Positions 8,934-18,467 of a DNA stretch of 51,332 nt are shown here, piece after piece. The translations under genes and the position numbers were made by a program. The stretch covers positions 1 to 51,332 of the forward strand of contig NZ_SMUS01000029.1 in assembly GCF_004353185.1 (NCBI RefSeq), given 5' to 3'. The stretch comes from Clostridium cuniculi (GTDB lineage: Bacteria; Bacillota; Clostridia; Clostridiales; Clostridiaceae). The notes under the pieces were generated by a model. It had not been told where the DNA came from. It saw only the letters and a program-made list of their open reading frames with translations, and made no database searches. Position 1 is the stretch's first letter, and each line of letters opens with the position of its first letter.

Positions 8934-8945
8934 GAACAAATGTTC
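8934..8945. promoter_or_regulatory. LexA box 1 (downstream operator)
   Basis: GAACAAATGTTC matches the Gram-positive LexA core GAAC-N4-GTTC perfectly. It abuts the GGAGG ribosome-binding site of the 100-residue gene. Confidence 0.85.
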
Positions 8946-8958
8946 ATTTCTTAACTAA

Positions 8959-8987
8959 ATAATACCAGAACATTTGTTCGTAGTCAA
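8959..8987 (-). promoter_or_regulatory. Sigma-A promoter with LexA box 2 in the spacer
   Basis: On the minus strand: -35 TTGACT (8982-8987), 17-bp spacer, -10 TATTAT (8959-8964). The spacer holds GAACAAATGTTC (8968-8979), a second perfect LexA core. Repressor binding there would block RNA polymerase directly. Confidence 0.85.
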
Positions 8988-9026
8988 CATTTTTTTATCT
9001 TTTTAGAGAAATTTCTACCATAACCT

Positions 9027-9075
9027 AAAAAAAGGAACAAGAAATTTAACTTTTTAAATCTCTTGCTCCTTTTTT
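9027..9075 (-). terminator. Strong intrinsic terminator of carAB
   Basis: Arms of about 20 bp (AGGAGCAAGAGATTTAA and its near complement) with a four-base loop and six or seven T. It begins three bases past the carB stop codon. Confidence 0.9.
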
Positions 9076-9078
9076 ATA

Positions 9079-12000
9079 TTATTCAGCTATATTAAATACT
9101 TCTAAATCTCTCTTATCAATTTCAGATACTTTAACATCAGCAATTGCTCTTAATGTATCTAATGCTGTTATAACTCCTATATTTCTCTCAATAGCAGCTC
9201 TTCTAATTAAGAATCCATCTCTCTTAGAGTCATTACCCTTAGTTGGTGTATTAACTACTAGATCAACTTCCTTATTCTTAACAATATCTAATATGTTTGG
9301 TTCATTTTCATTAAGTCTTCTTACTTCTTCTGCATCAATACCAGCTTCTCTTAATAATTTACAAGTACCTTCTGTTGCTATAAATTTATAACCAACCTTA
9401 GCTAAATCTTTAGCTATTGGTAAGAATTCAGCTTTATCATGCTTATTTATTGTTGCTAATATTTTTCCTTTTTCCATTGATGGATACATTCCACCACCAA
9501 CAAATCCTTTATATAAAGCTTCCTTAACATCTCTACCTACACCTAAAACTTCTCCAGTAGATTTCATTTCAGGTCCTAAAGATACTTCAACCTTTGGTAA
9601 CTTTTGTGTTGAGAATACTGGAACCTTAACAGATACTAGTTCTGGTTCTGGATAAACATCTACTCCATATCCTAAGTCAATTAATTTTTCTCCAAGCATA
9701 ACCTTAGTAGCTAAATCTACTATTGGAACTCCACTTACCTTACTGATATAAGGAACTGTTCTTGAAGCTCTTGGGTTAACTTCTATTACATAAAGATTTC
9801 CTTCAAATTCTATGAATTGAATGTTTATCATTCCTTTTATTCCTATAGCTAAAGCTAGCTTTTTAGTATAATCTAAAACTTTTGCTTTTATTTCATCACT
9901 AATATTTTGACTTGGATACATTGTTACAGAGTCTCCTGAGTGAACTCCAGCTCTTTCTAAATGCTCCATTATACCAGGTATTAATACATTTTCTCCATCA
10001 GATATAGCATCTACTTCAATTTCTCTACCCATTAAGTACTTATCTATAAGAATTGGATTTTTCTTATCTTTCATAAATGCATTCTTTAAGTAGTATGTTA
10101 ACTCTTCTTCATCATGAGTTATTTCCATACCTTGCCCACCTAAAACGTATGAAGGTCTAACAAGTACCGGGAATTTTAATCTTCTTGCTTCCTCTATACC
10201 TTCTTCTAGAGTCCAAACACCTTTTCCTTTAGGTCTTGCTATATCAAACTTTTCAAGTAATTCTTCAAATTTTTCTCTATCTTCAGCCATATCAATTTGA
10301 TCTGCTGTAGTTCCTAAAGTTTTAATTCCTTTTTCCTTTAAGAAGTTTGCAAGCTTAATTGCTGTTTGACCACCGAATTGAAGAATAACTCCATATGGAT
10401 TTTCTTTTTCAATGATATTTAATACATCTTCTTCTGTTAATGGTTCAAAATAAAGTTTATCTGATATATTAAAATCTGTACTTACTGTTTCTGGATTATT
10501 ATTAACTATTATAGTTTCAATTCCCATTCTCTTTAATGCCATTACACAGTGAACTGATGCATAGTCAAATTCTATACCTTGCCCTATTCTGATTGGTCCT
10601 GAACCTATTACTATAACTTTTTTCTTATCTGATACTTCAACTTCATCATACTGTTCATAAGTTGAGTAATAATATGGTGATAATGCTTCAAATTCTCCAC
10701 CGCAAGTATCAACCATCTTATAAGCTGGTTTTATATTCCATATATTTCTTAATCTATAAATATCATCTGGACTAACCTTCAACATATCAGCTATAGCCTT
10801 ATCAGAGAATCCTTTTCTCTTAAGATTTAATAACCATTCCTTATCTAAATCATCTATTTTGCTTAACTTTAATCTAGTTTCTTCATGAACTATCCATTTG
10901 AATTTTTCTAAGAAGAATATATCTATTCCAGTAATTTTAGCAATACTTTCAATTCTATAATCTCTTCTTATCATTTCTGTAAGAGCAAATAATCTTTCAT
11001 CATCTGGCTTCATTACAGCTTCTTTTAATTCTTGTATACTCATTTCTTTAAACTTTGGATGATCTAAAGAATACTTTCCTATTTCTAAACTTCTGATACC
11101 CTTTAATAATGCTGATTCTAAGTTAGCACCTATAGCCATTATTTCTCCAGTTGCCATCATCTTTGTTCCTAAAGCTCTATCAGCTGTAAAGAATTTATCG
11201 AAAGGCCATTTTGGAATCTTAACTACTACATAGTCTAACGTTGGCTCAAAGCATGCATAAGTTTTTTGAGTTACTGCATTTTTAATCTCATCTAATCCAT
11301 ATCCTAAAGCTATCTTAGCCGCAAGTTTTGCTATTGGATATCCAGTAGCTTTTGATGCTAAAGCTGAAGATCTTGAAACTCTAGGGTTGATTTCTATAAC
11401 TGCATATTCAAATGAATTTGGATTTAAAGCAAATTGTACGTTACATCCACCTTCAATTCCTACTGCATTAATTATATTAATTGATGCAGTTCTAAGCATT
11501 TGATATTCTTTATCTGATAAAGTTTGAGATGGAGCTACAACTATACTATCTCCTGTATGAATTCCTACTGGGTCAATGTTTTCCATGTTACATACAGTTA
11601 TACAATTTCCATAAGAGTCTCTCATTACTTCGTACTCTACTTCTTTCCACCCTTTAACTGATTTTTCTAGTAAAACTTGCCCTATAGTACTTAATTGTAA
11701 TCCTGACGCAAGAATAGTTCTTAATTCTTCTTCATTTTCAGCTATTCCACCACCAGTTCCTCCTAATGTGTAAGCTGGTCTTACTATAACTGGATAACCA
11801 ATTTTGTTTGCAAAGGCCATACCAGTTTCCATATCAGTTACTATTTCAGACGTAATAACTGGCTCGTTAATTCTGTGCATCATATCTCTAAATAACTCTC
11901 TATCTTCACCTTCCTTGATAGAAGCTATTGATGTTCCTATAACTTTAACATCATACTTTTCTAATATTCCTGCATCATGTAAATCAACTGCTAAATTAAG

Positions 12001-12285
12001 CCCTGTCTGTCCTCCCATACCAGCAAGTAAGCTATCTGGTCTTTCTTTTGCTATTACTTTTTCAACAAATTCTAATGTTAATGGTTCTATATAAATTTTA
12101 TCCGCAACTTCTCTATCAGTCATAATAGTAGCTGGGTTAGAGTTAACTAATACAACTTCTATTCCTTCTTCTTTTAACGCTTGGCATGCTTGAGTTCCTG
12201 AATAATCAAACTCTGCAGCTTGCCCAATAACTATTGGTCCTGATCCTATAACTAAAACTTTTTTAATATCTTTATTTAATGGCAT
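9079..12285 (-). CDS. carB: Carbamoyl-phosphate synthase large subunit
   Basis: Makes carbamoyl phosphate from bicarbonate, ATP and the ammonia passed from CarA, feeding pyrimidine and arginine synthesis. The 1068 residues are full length. There are two homologous ATP-grasp halves: the first opens with [21 protein letters not shown], the second with [19 protein letters not shown] at about residue 560. A C-terminal MGS-like regulatory domain covers about the last 140 residues. It lies 13 bp after carA in one operon controlled by the PyrR-type leader. Confidence 0.98.
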   Translation of the reverse strand: MPLNKDIKKVLVIGSGPIVIGQAAEFDYSGTQACQALKEEGIEVVLVNSNPATIMTDREVADKIYIEPLTLEFVEKVIAKERPDSLLAGMGGQTGLNLAVDLHDAGILEKYDVKVIGTSIASIKEGEDRELFRDMMHRINEPVITSEIVTDMETGMAFANKIGYPVIVRPAYTLGGTGGGIAENEEELRTILASGLQLSTIGQVLLEKSVKGWKEVEYEVMRDSYGNCITVCNMENIDPVGIHTGDSIVVAPSQTLSDKEYQMLRTASINIINAVGIEGGCNVQFALNPNSFEYAVIEINPRVSRSSALASKATGYPIAKLAAKIALGYGLDEIKNAVTQKTYACFEPTLDYVVVKIPKWPFDKFFTADRALGTKMMATGEIMAIGANLESALLKGIRSLEIGKYSLDHPKFKEMSIQELKEAVMKPDDERLFALTEMIRRDYRIESIAKITGIDIFFLEKFKWIVHEETRLKLSKIDDLDKEWLLNLKRKGFSDKAIADMLKVSPDDIYRLRNIWNIKPAYKMVDTCGGEFEALSPYYYSTYEQYDEVEVSDKKKVIVIGSGPIRIGQGIEFDYASVHCVMALKRMGIETIIVNNNPETVSTDFNISDKLYFEPLTEEDVLNIIEKENPYGVILQFGGQTAIKLANFLKEKGIKTLGTTADQIDMAEDREKFEELLEKFDIARPKGKGVWTLEEGIEEARRLKFPVLVRPSYVLGGQGMEITHDEEELTYYLKNAFMKDKKNPILIDKYLMGREIEVDAISDGENVLIPGIMEHLERAGVHSGDSVTMYPSQNISDEIKAKVLDYTKKLALAIGIKGMINIQFIEFEGNLYVIEVNPRASRTVPYISKVSGVPIVDLATKVMLGEKLIDLGYGVDVYPEPELVSVKVPVFSTQKLPKVEVSLGPEMKSTGEVLGVGRDVKEALYKGFVGGGMYPSMEKGKILATINKHDKAEFLPIAKDLAKVGYKFIATEGTCKLLREAGIDAEEVRRLNENEPNILDIVKNKEVDLVVNTPTKGNDSKRDGFLIRRAAIERNIGVITALDTLRAIADVKVSEIDKRDLEVFNIAE

Positions 12286-12298
12286 TTTCTAAACCCTC

Positions 12299-13348
12299 CT
12301 ATAGTGCATATTCCATAAATCTGTCAAATATATATTCACTATCCTTTGGACCTGCTGCAGCCTCTGGATGGAATTGAACTGAATATATTGGTAAAGTAGT
12401 ATGTTTCATACCTTCTATTGTTCCATCATTGATATTTACATGAGTTGCTACAACTCCTTCTGGTAATTCGTCAACTACATATCCATGATTTTGAGAAGTA
12501 ATATGAACTCTATTTCTTTCTAAATCTTTTACTGGATGGTTACATCCTCTGTGTCCAAACTTTAACTTAGTTGTTTTTCCACCTAAAGTTAATGCTAATA
12601 ATTGATGTCCTAAACAAATACCAACTATAGGTTTAACTCCAACAATCTTCTTAATATTTTCTATTACAGTTCCTAAATCCTCTGGGTCCCCAGGGCCATT
12701 TGATAAAAATACTAAATCAGGATTTACTGATAATACTTCATCTGCAGTAGCTGTCATTGGGAAAACTGTTATTTTACAATTTCTCTTTTTGAAATTTCTT
12801 ATTATATTAGATTTTATTCCAAAATCCATTATTGCAACATGTTTACCAGTTCCCTCAATTGTATAAGTTTCCTTTGTTGAAACTATACTAACTGCTTCTT
12901 TATTTGAAAAAGCTTTGATCTTTTCTTTTACTTCTTCTAAATTTTCATGTTCTAATGAAATAATCCCCTTCATAGTTCCATTATTTCTTAAAACTTTAGT
13001 TAAAGCTCTTGTATCTATTCCTTCTAATCCAATTATTTTATTTTGTTTTAAGTAATCTTCTAATCCAATTTCACATCTAAAGTTATTTGGGAAGCTACAT
13101 TTTTCTCTCACTATGAATCCTTTTACTTTTGGTGATTGTGATTCATTATCTTCTAAATTTATTCCGTAGTTTCCTATTAAAGGATATGTCATAGTTACAA
13201 TTTGCCCATAGTATGATGGGTCTGTTAATACTTCTTGATAACCAGTCATTCCTGTTGTAAATACAACCTCTCCTACGCTATCTTTTAAATATCCAAATGC
13301 CTTACCTTCAAAAGTCATACCATTTTCTAATATAAGCCTTGCTTTCAT
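12299..13348 (-). CDS. carA: Carbamoyl-phosphate synthase small (glutaminase) subunit
   Basis: Hydrolyses glutamine and channels ammonia to CarB. The 349 residues are a normal length. The N-terminal CPSase small-chain domain (about 1-150) is followed by a class I glutamine amidotransferase domain with nucleophile Cys in VGICLGHQLLAL and the His/Glu pair in SVQFHPEA. It is preceded by a GGAGGG ribosome site and a 5' leader of about 320 bases with PyrR-type attenuation. First gene of the carAB operon. Confidence 0.98.
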   Translation of the reverse strand: MKARLILENGMTFEGKAFGYLKDSVGEVVFTTGMTGYQEVLTDPSYYGQIVTMTYPLIGNYGINLEDNESQSPKVKGFIVREKCSFPNNFRCEIGLEDYLKQNKIIGLEGIDTRALTKVLRNNGTMKGIISLEHENLEEVKEKIKAFSNKEAVSIVSTKETYTIEGTGKHVAIMDFGIKSNIIRNFKKRNCKITVFPMTATADEVLSVNPDLVFLSNGPGDPEDLGTVIENIKKIVGVKPIVGICLGHQLLALTLGGKTTKLKFGHRGCNHPVKDLERNRVHITSQNHGYVVDELPEGVVATHVNINDGTIEGMKHTTLPIYSVQFHPEAAAGPKDSEYIFDRFMEYAL

Positions 13349-13463
13349 TCCTAGCCCTCCTGCAAATTAAGTATATAACAGCTAAAAATACACTTTCTAA
13401 AAGCTCTTTAATTTTAAATATATTTTATCTATTAAATTCATTATATTTTAATAAAAATAACAG

Positions 13464-13514
13464 AAAAGGATAGTAGGGAGACATTTAACTATGTAATCTC
13501 TCCATACTATCCTT
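13464..13514 (-). terminator. Attenuator hairpin in the carAB leader
   Basis: Minus strand AGGATAGTATGGAGAGAT pairs with GTCTCCCTACTATCCT, followed by TTTTC and a further T-rich stretch. It lies between the carAB promoter and carA, so it should stop transcription prematurely when pyrimidines are high. Confidence 0.85.
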
Positions 13515-13586
13515 ATAATATTTAAAATCAACTTTAGAAAATTTCTTTGATAAATCGATGTAACTATTGCTATTTACGTATAACAT
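13485..13586 (-). CDS. Possible 33-codon leader ORF in the carAB leader
   Basis: ATG at 13586 is preceded by AAAGGAG and AGG sequences that could bind ribosomes. It opens MLYVNSNSYIDLSKKFSKVD and ends at TAA inside the loop side of the attenuator hairpin. Translation would therefore run through the 5' arm of the terminator. The sequence has no homology I recognise, and the ORF may be chance in an AT-rich leader; the ribosome site and its end in the hairpin are why it is listed. Confidence 0.35.
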   Translation of the reverse strand: MLYVNSNSYIDLSKKFSKVDFKYYKDSMERLHS

Positions 13587-13604
13587 ACCTACATACTCCT
13601 TTCT

Positions 13605-13618
13605 GGCCTCTCTGGACC
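13605..13618 (-). promoter_or_regulatory. PyrR-binding loop
   Basis: The minus strand reads GGTCCAGAGAGGCC, close to the conserved UCCAGAGAGG loop bound by PyrR in Bacillus pyr leaders, with flanking TGG/CCA able to close a stem. Placed upstream of the attenuator hairpin, it fits UMP-responsive control of carAB. Confidence 0.8.
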
Positions 13619-13674
13619 AATTTAAAGTGTACTTTTTAACTAATTAATTTATTTATTGTATATCTTTGTATATT

Positions 13675-13703
13675 ATTCTATATGGCACATGAATTAATGT
13701 CAA
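13675..13703 (-). promoter_or_regulatory. carAB sigma-A promoter
   Basis: -35 TTGACA (13698-13703), 17-bp spacer, -10 TAGAAT (13675-13680), reading toward carA. The transcript would have a leader of about 320 bases. I see nothing else in 13704-13866 beyond AT-rich sequence. Confidence 0.85.
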
Positions 13704-13866
13704 GAATAAAATAGTTCAATTCGTAATTTTTTGTATAATTAGTTAATTTAGCACCTTTATTTCAAATATTTAACTGCATTTTCTATAATTATACATATTT
13801 GTGAATATTTATTCAATGCTTTTTTTAGAATTTCTCTCCCTTTTTAATCATATAAAAATAAATTAT

Positions 13867-14682
13867 TTATATTAAATCTTCTTTTAATTGACCAATCCAT
13901 TTTACTATGAACTCTATTGGATTATCATCATTACTTGGTGCTATATATTTTGATTTTTTCTTTAGTTCTTCACTTCCATTAGCTATACAAAATCCATAGT
14001 GAGCCTCTTCTAATAGTTCAACATCATTCATGTTGTCTCCAACAGAAATTATCTTAAATTCATCAAGACCTTTATATATTACTAACTCCTTTAGAGCTTG
14101 TCCTTTTGATATTCTCTTTGGTATTATTTCTAAATATACATCTGAACTTCTTACAATATCTTTATCTCCATAGTTTTCCCTTAAATATGTTTCAACAAAA
14201 TCTAATTCTTCCTTTTCCCCTACAATTAAAGCTTTAGTCCATTTTTTATTCCATATACTATCATCAATATTATAAATTACGTCATAACCTAATTTGTTAA
14301 ATCTTTCTGTTCTTTTACATGATTGATAAATATATACTACCTCATCACTATATATTTCTATTCCCACATTTGGACTAACTTCTTTAACTACTTTAATTAT
14401 TTCTTTTCGATCTTCCTCTAAAAACTTCTCCCAAATTACTTTATCATTATTAAAATCATATACTTTTGTTCCATTGTACATAATAACAGGAAGTGTAACT
14501 TTCATTTTATGAATATGCCTTCTTATAGAAGGTAACATACGCCCAGTAGCTAAAGTGAATTCTCCTCCATTATCTACAAAATACTCTATAGCTTTTTTAT
14601 TCTCTTCTGATAATTTTCCCTTACTATTTAAGAGAGTTCCATCCATATCCGAAACTAATAAATATCCATCAAAAGTCCCCAT
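13867..14682 (-). CDS. HAD-superfamily phosphatase, Cof type
   Basis: Cytoplasmic sugar-phosphate or nucleotide phosphatase of the Cof-type HAD group. Its 271 residues fit that family. Motif I is SDMDGTLLNS (nucleophile Asp near residue 12), a C2-type cap covers about 85-190, and motif IV is VGDNMNDVELLEEA near residue 218. The substrate cannot be read from sequence. It lies 11 bp downstream of the SDR gene, so the two are probably co-transcribed. Confidence 0.9.
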   Translation of the reverse strand: MGTFDGYLLVSDMDGTLLNSKGKLSEENKKAIEYFVDNGGEFTLATGRMLPSIRRHIHKMKVTLPVIMYNGTKVYDFNNDKVIWEKFLEEDRKEIIKVVKEVSPNVGIEIYSDEVVYIYQSCKRTERFNKLGYDVIYNIDDSIWNKKWTKALIVGEKEELDFVETYLRENYGDKDIVRSSDVYLEIIPKRISKGQALKELVIYKGLDEFKIISVGDNMNDVELLEEAHYGFCIANGSEELKKKSKYIAPSNDDNPIEFIVKWIGQLKEDLI

Positions 14683-14693
14683 ATTTTTCTCCT

Positions 14694-15476
14694 TTACTTT
14701 CTATTAGTCTTTAGTACTATTTTTCTCGAAATACTTCTGGGTAAAAATTTATTTCCTATAACTAATAACTTATTTTTCTTTCCTGGAATTATAATAAGTT
14801 TTCCTTTATTAAAATCTTTATAGCAAACCCTTGCCACTTCTTCTGCATCCATTAAATATTTTTTAGCAGCCTCGCTCTTTTTAATACCAGCCTTACCTTG
14901 AAAATTGGTTTTAACTGGACCTGGGCAAAGACATGCTATCTTTATTCCAGCATTTTTATATTCTTCATATATAGCTTCTGTTAAGTTAAGAACATAAGCT
15001 TTTGATGCATAATATGTAGCCATTCTTGGTCCAGAGCAAAATGCTGCAGTGGAAGCAACATTTAAAATTCCACCATTTTTACATTCTACTATTTTAGGTA
15101 AAAAATATTTTGTTAATCTTGTTAATGCTTTTATATTTATATCTATTAATTCTTCTTCTTTTTTCCAATGAATATCATTAAAATCTCCAAAGGTTCCTAT
15201 ACCAGCATTGTTAACTAAAGTATCTATATTTACCTTATTTATTTCTACATAATTAAATATATTTTGAATATCTTCACTCTTTGATAAATCTAATGCTAAA
15301 ATTTTTATATCTACATTATATTTTGACAATTCATTTTTTACAGATTCTAATTTAATTTTATTTCTAGCAACTAAGATTAAATTATTCTTATCCCTTGCAA
15401 ATAACTTAGCTAATTCATATCCGATTCCAGTTGATGCACCTGTTATTAATGTATATCTTATTTCATTATTTATCAT
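14694..15476 (-). CDS. Short-chain dehydrogenase/reductase
   Basis: NAD(P)-dependent oxidoreductase of 260 residues. The cofactor motif TGASTGIGYELAK is at about 14-26, NNAGIG at about 88-93, the catalytic Ser in VASTAAF, and the YxxxK pair in YYASKAYV. The C-terminal 30 residues are basic (lysine/arginine-rich), as in classical SDRs of the YqjQ/DltE-like group. Substrate unknown. It forms a two-gene unit with the HAD phosphatase downstream. Confidence 0.9.
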   Translation of the reverse strand: MINNEIRYTLITGASTGIGYELAKLFARDKNNLILVARNKIKLESVKNELSKYNVDIKILALDLSKSEDIQNIFNYVEINKVNIDTLVNNAGIGTFGDFNDIHWKKEEELIDINIKALTRLTKYFLPKIVECKNGGILNVASTAAFCSGPRMATYYASKAYVLNLTEAIYEEYKNAGIKIACLCPGPVKTNFQGKAGIKKSEAAKKYLMDAEEVARVCYKDFNKGKLIIIPGKKNKLLVIGNKFLPRSISRKIVLKTNRK

Positions 15477-15511
15477 AATGTTCTCCTAATTCCCCTATTT
15501 ATTTTTTTATT

Positions 15512-15558
15512 TTTATAAAAAGTACCTAAAATAAAATTATACATTGTATTTAGTAATG
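15512..15558. repeat. Upstream degenerate direct repeat, copy A
   Basis: About 47 bp from TTTATAAAAAGTACCTAAAA to ATTGTATTTAGTAATG. It is repeated with moderate divergence at 15592-15640, about 80 bp away, ahead of the duplicated-motif gene. Could be paired regulator sites or tandem promoters. Confidence 0.6.
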
Positions 15559-15591
15559 ACAACAGTAATTAAGTAAATCAACTTAAAAATA

Positions 15592-15640
15592 TTTATAAAA
15601 AAGGTACTTAAAACAAAAATAAGAATTGTATTTAGTATTG
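15592..15640. repeat. Upstream degenerate direct repeat, copy B
   Basis: Second copy, from TTTATAAAAAAGGTACTTAA to ATTGTATTTAGTATTG. The best-conserved core in both copies is ATTGTATTTAGTA. It lies about 85 bp before the start codon at 15726. Confidence 0.6.
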
Positions 15641-15725
15641 TAAAAGAACTTTAGAAAAATCATAACTTATTGTATATATTATAAACCAATGATAAAAATT
15701 AATTTTAAATTGTAGGAGGCTTATT

Positions 15726-15998
15726 ATGAAAAAACATAAAAGTAACAAAATTTACGAGGTTATTAATAAATATAACAACGCTTTAAACTTACACGAAATT
15801 AAAGCTAAAACTGGTGCTGGAAATGGATATAAGAATTATATAGAAGTAGCTACTTCAAATAATTCTTATATGACTGAAACTGTTGTTCATAAAAGTCATA
15901 TAATTAATTCTGTATTACTTAATAGCAACAAAAAACTTAATCTTCATGAAATAAAAGCTCAAACTGGAGCTGGAAACGGCTATAAATATTACTGTTAG
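15726..15998 (+). CDS. Small protein with a duplicated 17-residue motif (possible peptide precursor)
   Basis: I do not recognise this 90-residue protein. It consists of two similar halves, each ending in LNLHEIKAxTGAGNGYK (residues 20-36 and 71-87, where x is K or Q), and it finishes YKYYC. Comparing the DNA of the two copies, nine of the sixteen identical codons differ only by synonymous changes, so the peptide sequence appears to be under selection. AGGAGG lies seven bases before the ATG. There is no signal peptide or membrane helix. A multi-core RiPP or signalling-peptide precursor is one idea, but no modifying enzyme, transporter or protease gene is adjacent. It is the only plus-strand gene in its neighbourhood and carries paired direct repeats upstream. 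Confidence 0.8.
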   Translation: MKKHKSNKIYEVINKYNNALNLHEIKAKTGAGNGYKNYIEVATSNNSYMTETVVHKSHIINSVLLNSNKKLNLHEIKAQTGAGNGYKYYC

Positions 15999-16018
15999 AA
16001 TAAATTTATTAAAAATAA

Positions 16019-16054
16019 CCTTATAAAGATACATATTAATGTATCTTTATAAGG
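16019..16054. terminator. Perfect palindromic terminator between convergent genes
   Basis: CCTTATAAAGATACAT and its exact complement enclose ATTA. Reading minus, it is followed by TTATTTTTAATAA. The stop codon and last codons of the SanA-like gene lie inside the palindrome. It probably serves both convergent genes. Confidence 0.8.
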
Positions 16055-16632
16055 CATAAAAAGAAATCTTTAATTTGTGCTAATAATTCTCTTCTTTTAT
16101 ATTTTTTCATCCTATCATATTCCCTCATATCTGAAGCAATACCATAAGCATCAATTCCTAATTTTCTTGCAATATATATAGCTCTAGGTAAATGATACCT
16201 ATTTGTTGATATTATTGCACTTTTTATATTAAATACAGTTTTTGCTCTATACATACTATCAAATGTACAAAATCCACAATTATCGATAAGTAAATCCTGT
16301 TCTCTTACATTTACTTCAGTATAATTATTCATAATCCAATTTTTCATAGCCTTAAGTTCATTATAACTTTCTCCACTATTCTCTCCAGTTAATAAAATTG
16401 TTTTACTCATTCTTCTTACATATACTTTAGCACCAGTATCTAACCTATCTACTAATATATCACAAGGATTTCCATCCTGCCTTACTCCCGCTCCTAAAAC
16501 AATCACTGTATCGCAATCTATCGGAAGATCTTTCATGTCTAAAATGTACTTTTGTCCATATCTATCCATTACTACTAAAATCTCAAGAACAATTAGCACT
16601 ATCATTAAACAAAAAATCAATACATAGGCCAT
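16036..16632 (-). CDS. SanA/YdcF-like DUF218 membrane-anchored protein
   Basis: A protein of 198 residues with one N-terminal membrane helix (about 2-22) and an external or cytoplasmic DUF218 domain. Diagnostic segments are DTVIVLGAGVRQDGNPCDIL, ILLTGENSGESYNELKAM and STNRYHLPRAIYIARKLGIDA. SanA-type proteins are linked to envelope barrier function in enterobacteria; the role in clostridia is not known. The stop codon is within the terminator hairpin shared with the convergent small gene. Confidence 0.85.
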   Translation of the reverse strand: MAYVLIFCLMIVLIVLEILVVMDRYGQKYILDMKDLPIDCDTVIVLGAGVRQDGNPCDILVDRLDTGAKVYVRRMSKTILLTGENSGESYNELKAMKNWIMNNYTEVNVREQDLLIDNCGFCTFDSMYRAKTVFNIKSAIISTNRYHLPRAIYIARKLGIDAYGIASDMREYDRMKKYKRRELLAQIKDFFLCLIKIH

Positions 16633-16702
16633 ATATTATTCCTTCTCGACTATTTCTACTACTATATGATATGTATTGACTCTTGTATTTGTATACTATT
16701 TT

Positions 16703-17149
16703 TTATAATTCTATTTTCATTTTAACGTGAGGAATGTTTACCTCATTATAAGTATCAGATATAACTTTGAATCCTACACTTGAATACATTTCTTTTACAT
16801 ACTCCTGCGCAGATAGTACCACTACATTTTCATCTAAATTATTTTTAATAAATTCTAAACATGCTTTCATCATATTTTGTGCTATACCCTTTCTTCTATG
16901 GCTATTAAGCACTAAAACCCTACCGATTGAAATATTTTCATATCCAATTCCTCTAGGTACAATTCTACTGTAAGCAACAACTCTTCCATTTTCCTTTAAC
17001 ATTACATGATGACATAGCTTATCTTTATCATCAAAGTCTTGCTCTTCAGTAATTTCTTGTTCACAAACAAAAACTTCGAACCTTGACTTTGCAATCTCAT
17101 ACATTTCATCAACTGTTAATTCGTTAAACTTCTTTATTTCAAACTTCAT
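16703..17149 (-). CDS. GNAT acetyltransferase, ElaA-like
   Basis: N-acetyltransferase of 148 residues. The N-terminal FNELTVDEMYEIAKSRFEVFVCEQ pattern is typical of ElaA-like proteins, and acetyl-CoA motif A is present as IGRVLVLNSHRRKGIAQNMM. Substrate not predictable. The gene starts 49 bp after proA, with no clear terminator between, so it may share the proBA transcript. Confidence 0.88.
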   Translation of the reverse strand: MKFEIKKFNELTVDEMYEIAKSRFEVFVCEQEITEEQDFDDKDKLCHHVMLKENGRVVAYSRIVPRGIGYENISIGRVLVLNSHRRKGIAQNMMKACLEFIKNNLDENVVVLSAQEYVKEMYSSVGFKVISDTYNEVNIPHVKMKIEL

Positions 17150-17198
17150 AACCTTTCCCTCCTTTTTATATGAAACTCTCTATTCGCTTCGCTCATAG

Positions 17199-18443
17199 TT
17201 ATCTTATTTGACCATTTCCATAGATAATATATTTAATAGTAGTAAGTTCTTTAAGCCCCATTGGCCCCCTTGCATGAAGCTTTTGAGTACTAATTCCTAT
17301 TTCCGCTCCAAATCCAAACTCTTCACCATCTGTAAATCTAGTTGATGCATTTACATAAACTGCTGCTGCATCTACCTTTTGTAAGAACTTTTGTGAATTC
17401 GCATAATCTTTAGTAACTATAGCTTCTGAGTGGCCTGAACCAAAGTGATTAATAAGAGTAATAGCTTCATCTATATCCTTAACTACTTTAACACCAATTA
17501 TATAATCTAAATATTCATTGTACCATTCTTCATCATTTGCCTTTATTATTGATGAATCATATGCAATAGAAGATTCATCTCCTCTAACTTCAACTTCTTT
17601 CTCTCTTAAAGCCTTTAAAATTATTGGCATAAACTCCTTAGCTATCTTTTCATGAACTAATAATTTTTCAGCAGCATTACATACAGATGGTCTTGAAGTT
17701 TTTGCATTTAATACTATATTCTTAGCCATTTCAAAATCAGCATATTCATCAATATATATATGACAGTTACCTGTTCCAGTTTCAATTACAGGTACAGTTG
17801 CATTTCTAACTACAGCTTGAATAAGCCCTGCTCCTCCTCTTGGAATTAAGACATCTATATATTCTTTTAATTTCATCATTTCAGTTGCAACTTCTCTGCT
17901 AGTATCTTCCACCAATTGAATTGCATCCTCTGGAAGATTTACAGCTTTAAGTCCCGCTCTTAAAACTTTAACTATAGCCTTGTTAGAATTAATAGCTTCA
18001 CTTCCGCCTCTTAAAATAACTGTATTTCCAGCTTTAAAACAAAGTCCTGCAGCATCACTTGTTACATTTGGTCTTGCTTCATATATTATTCCTATAACTC
18101 CTAGAGGAACTCTTTTTTGTCCTATTTGTAATCCGTTAGGTCTATTCCACATTCCTAAAACTTCTCCAACAGGATCTGGAAGTGATGCCACCTGTCTTAG
18201 TCCATTAGCCATGCCTTCTATTCTTTCTTCATTTAATTTTAATCTATCAAGCATAGATTTAGACGTCCCTTTTTCCACTGCTGCTTGTAAATCTATTTTG
18301 TTGGCATTAATAATTTCTTCCTTATTATTAACTAAAAAATTAGCCATTGTATTTAAGCCTTTATTTTTTTCATCAGTACTTAAATTCCCTAATATAAAAG
18401 AAACTTCTTTAGATTTCTTTCCTTTAATAATTAATTCACTCAT
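17199..18443 (-). CDS. proA: Gamma-glutamyl phosphate reductase
   Basis: Second step of proline synthesis: NADPH reduction of gamma-glutamyl phosphate to glutamate semialdehyde. The 414 residues are full length. Visible family motifs include [20 protein letters not shown], the active-site Cys in [17 protein letters not shown], and the C-terminal [15 protein letters not shown]. The ATG is preceded by GGGGAG ten bases upstream. It lies 24 bp after proB. Confidence 0.97.
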   Translation of the reverse strand: MSELIIKGKKSKEVSFILGNLSTDEKNKGLNTMANFLVNNKEEIINANKIDLQAAVEKGTSKSMLDRLKLNEERIEGMANGLRQVASLPDPVGEVLGMWNRPNGLQIGQKRVPLGVIGIIYEARPNVTSDAAGLCFKAGNTVILRGGSEAINSNKAIVKVLRAGLKAVNLPEDAIQLVEDTSREVATEMMKLKEYIDVLIPRGGAGLIQAVVRNATVPVIETGTGNCHIYIDEYADFEMAKNIVLNAKTSRPSVCNAAEKLLVHEKIAKEFMPIILKALREKEVEVRGDESSIAYDSSIIKANDEEWYNEYLDYIIGVKVVKDIDEAITLINHFGSGHSEAIVTKDYANSQKFLQKVDAAAVYVNASTRFTDGEEFGFGAEIGISTQKLHARGPMGLKELTTIKYIIYGNGQIR

Positions 18444-18467
18444 TCATATTTAACTCCCCTTTTATAA

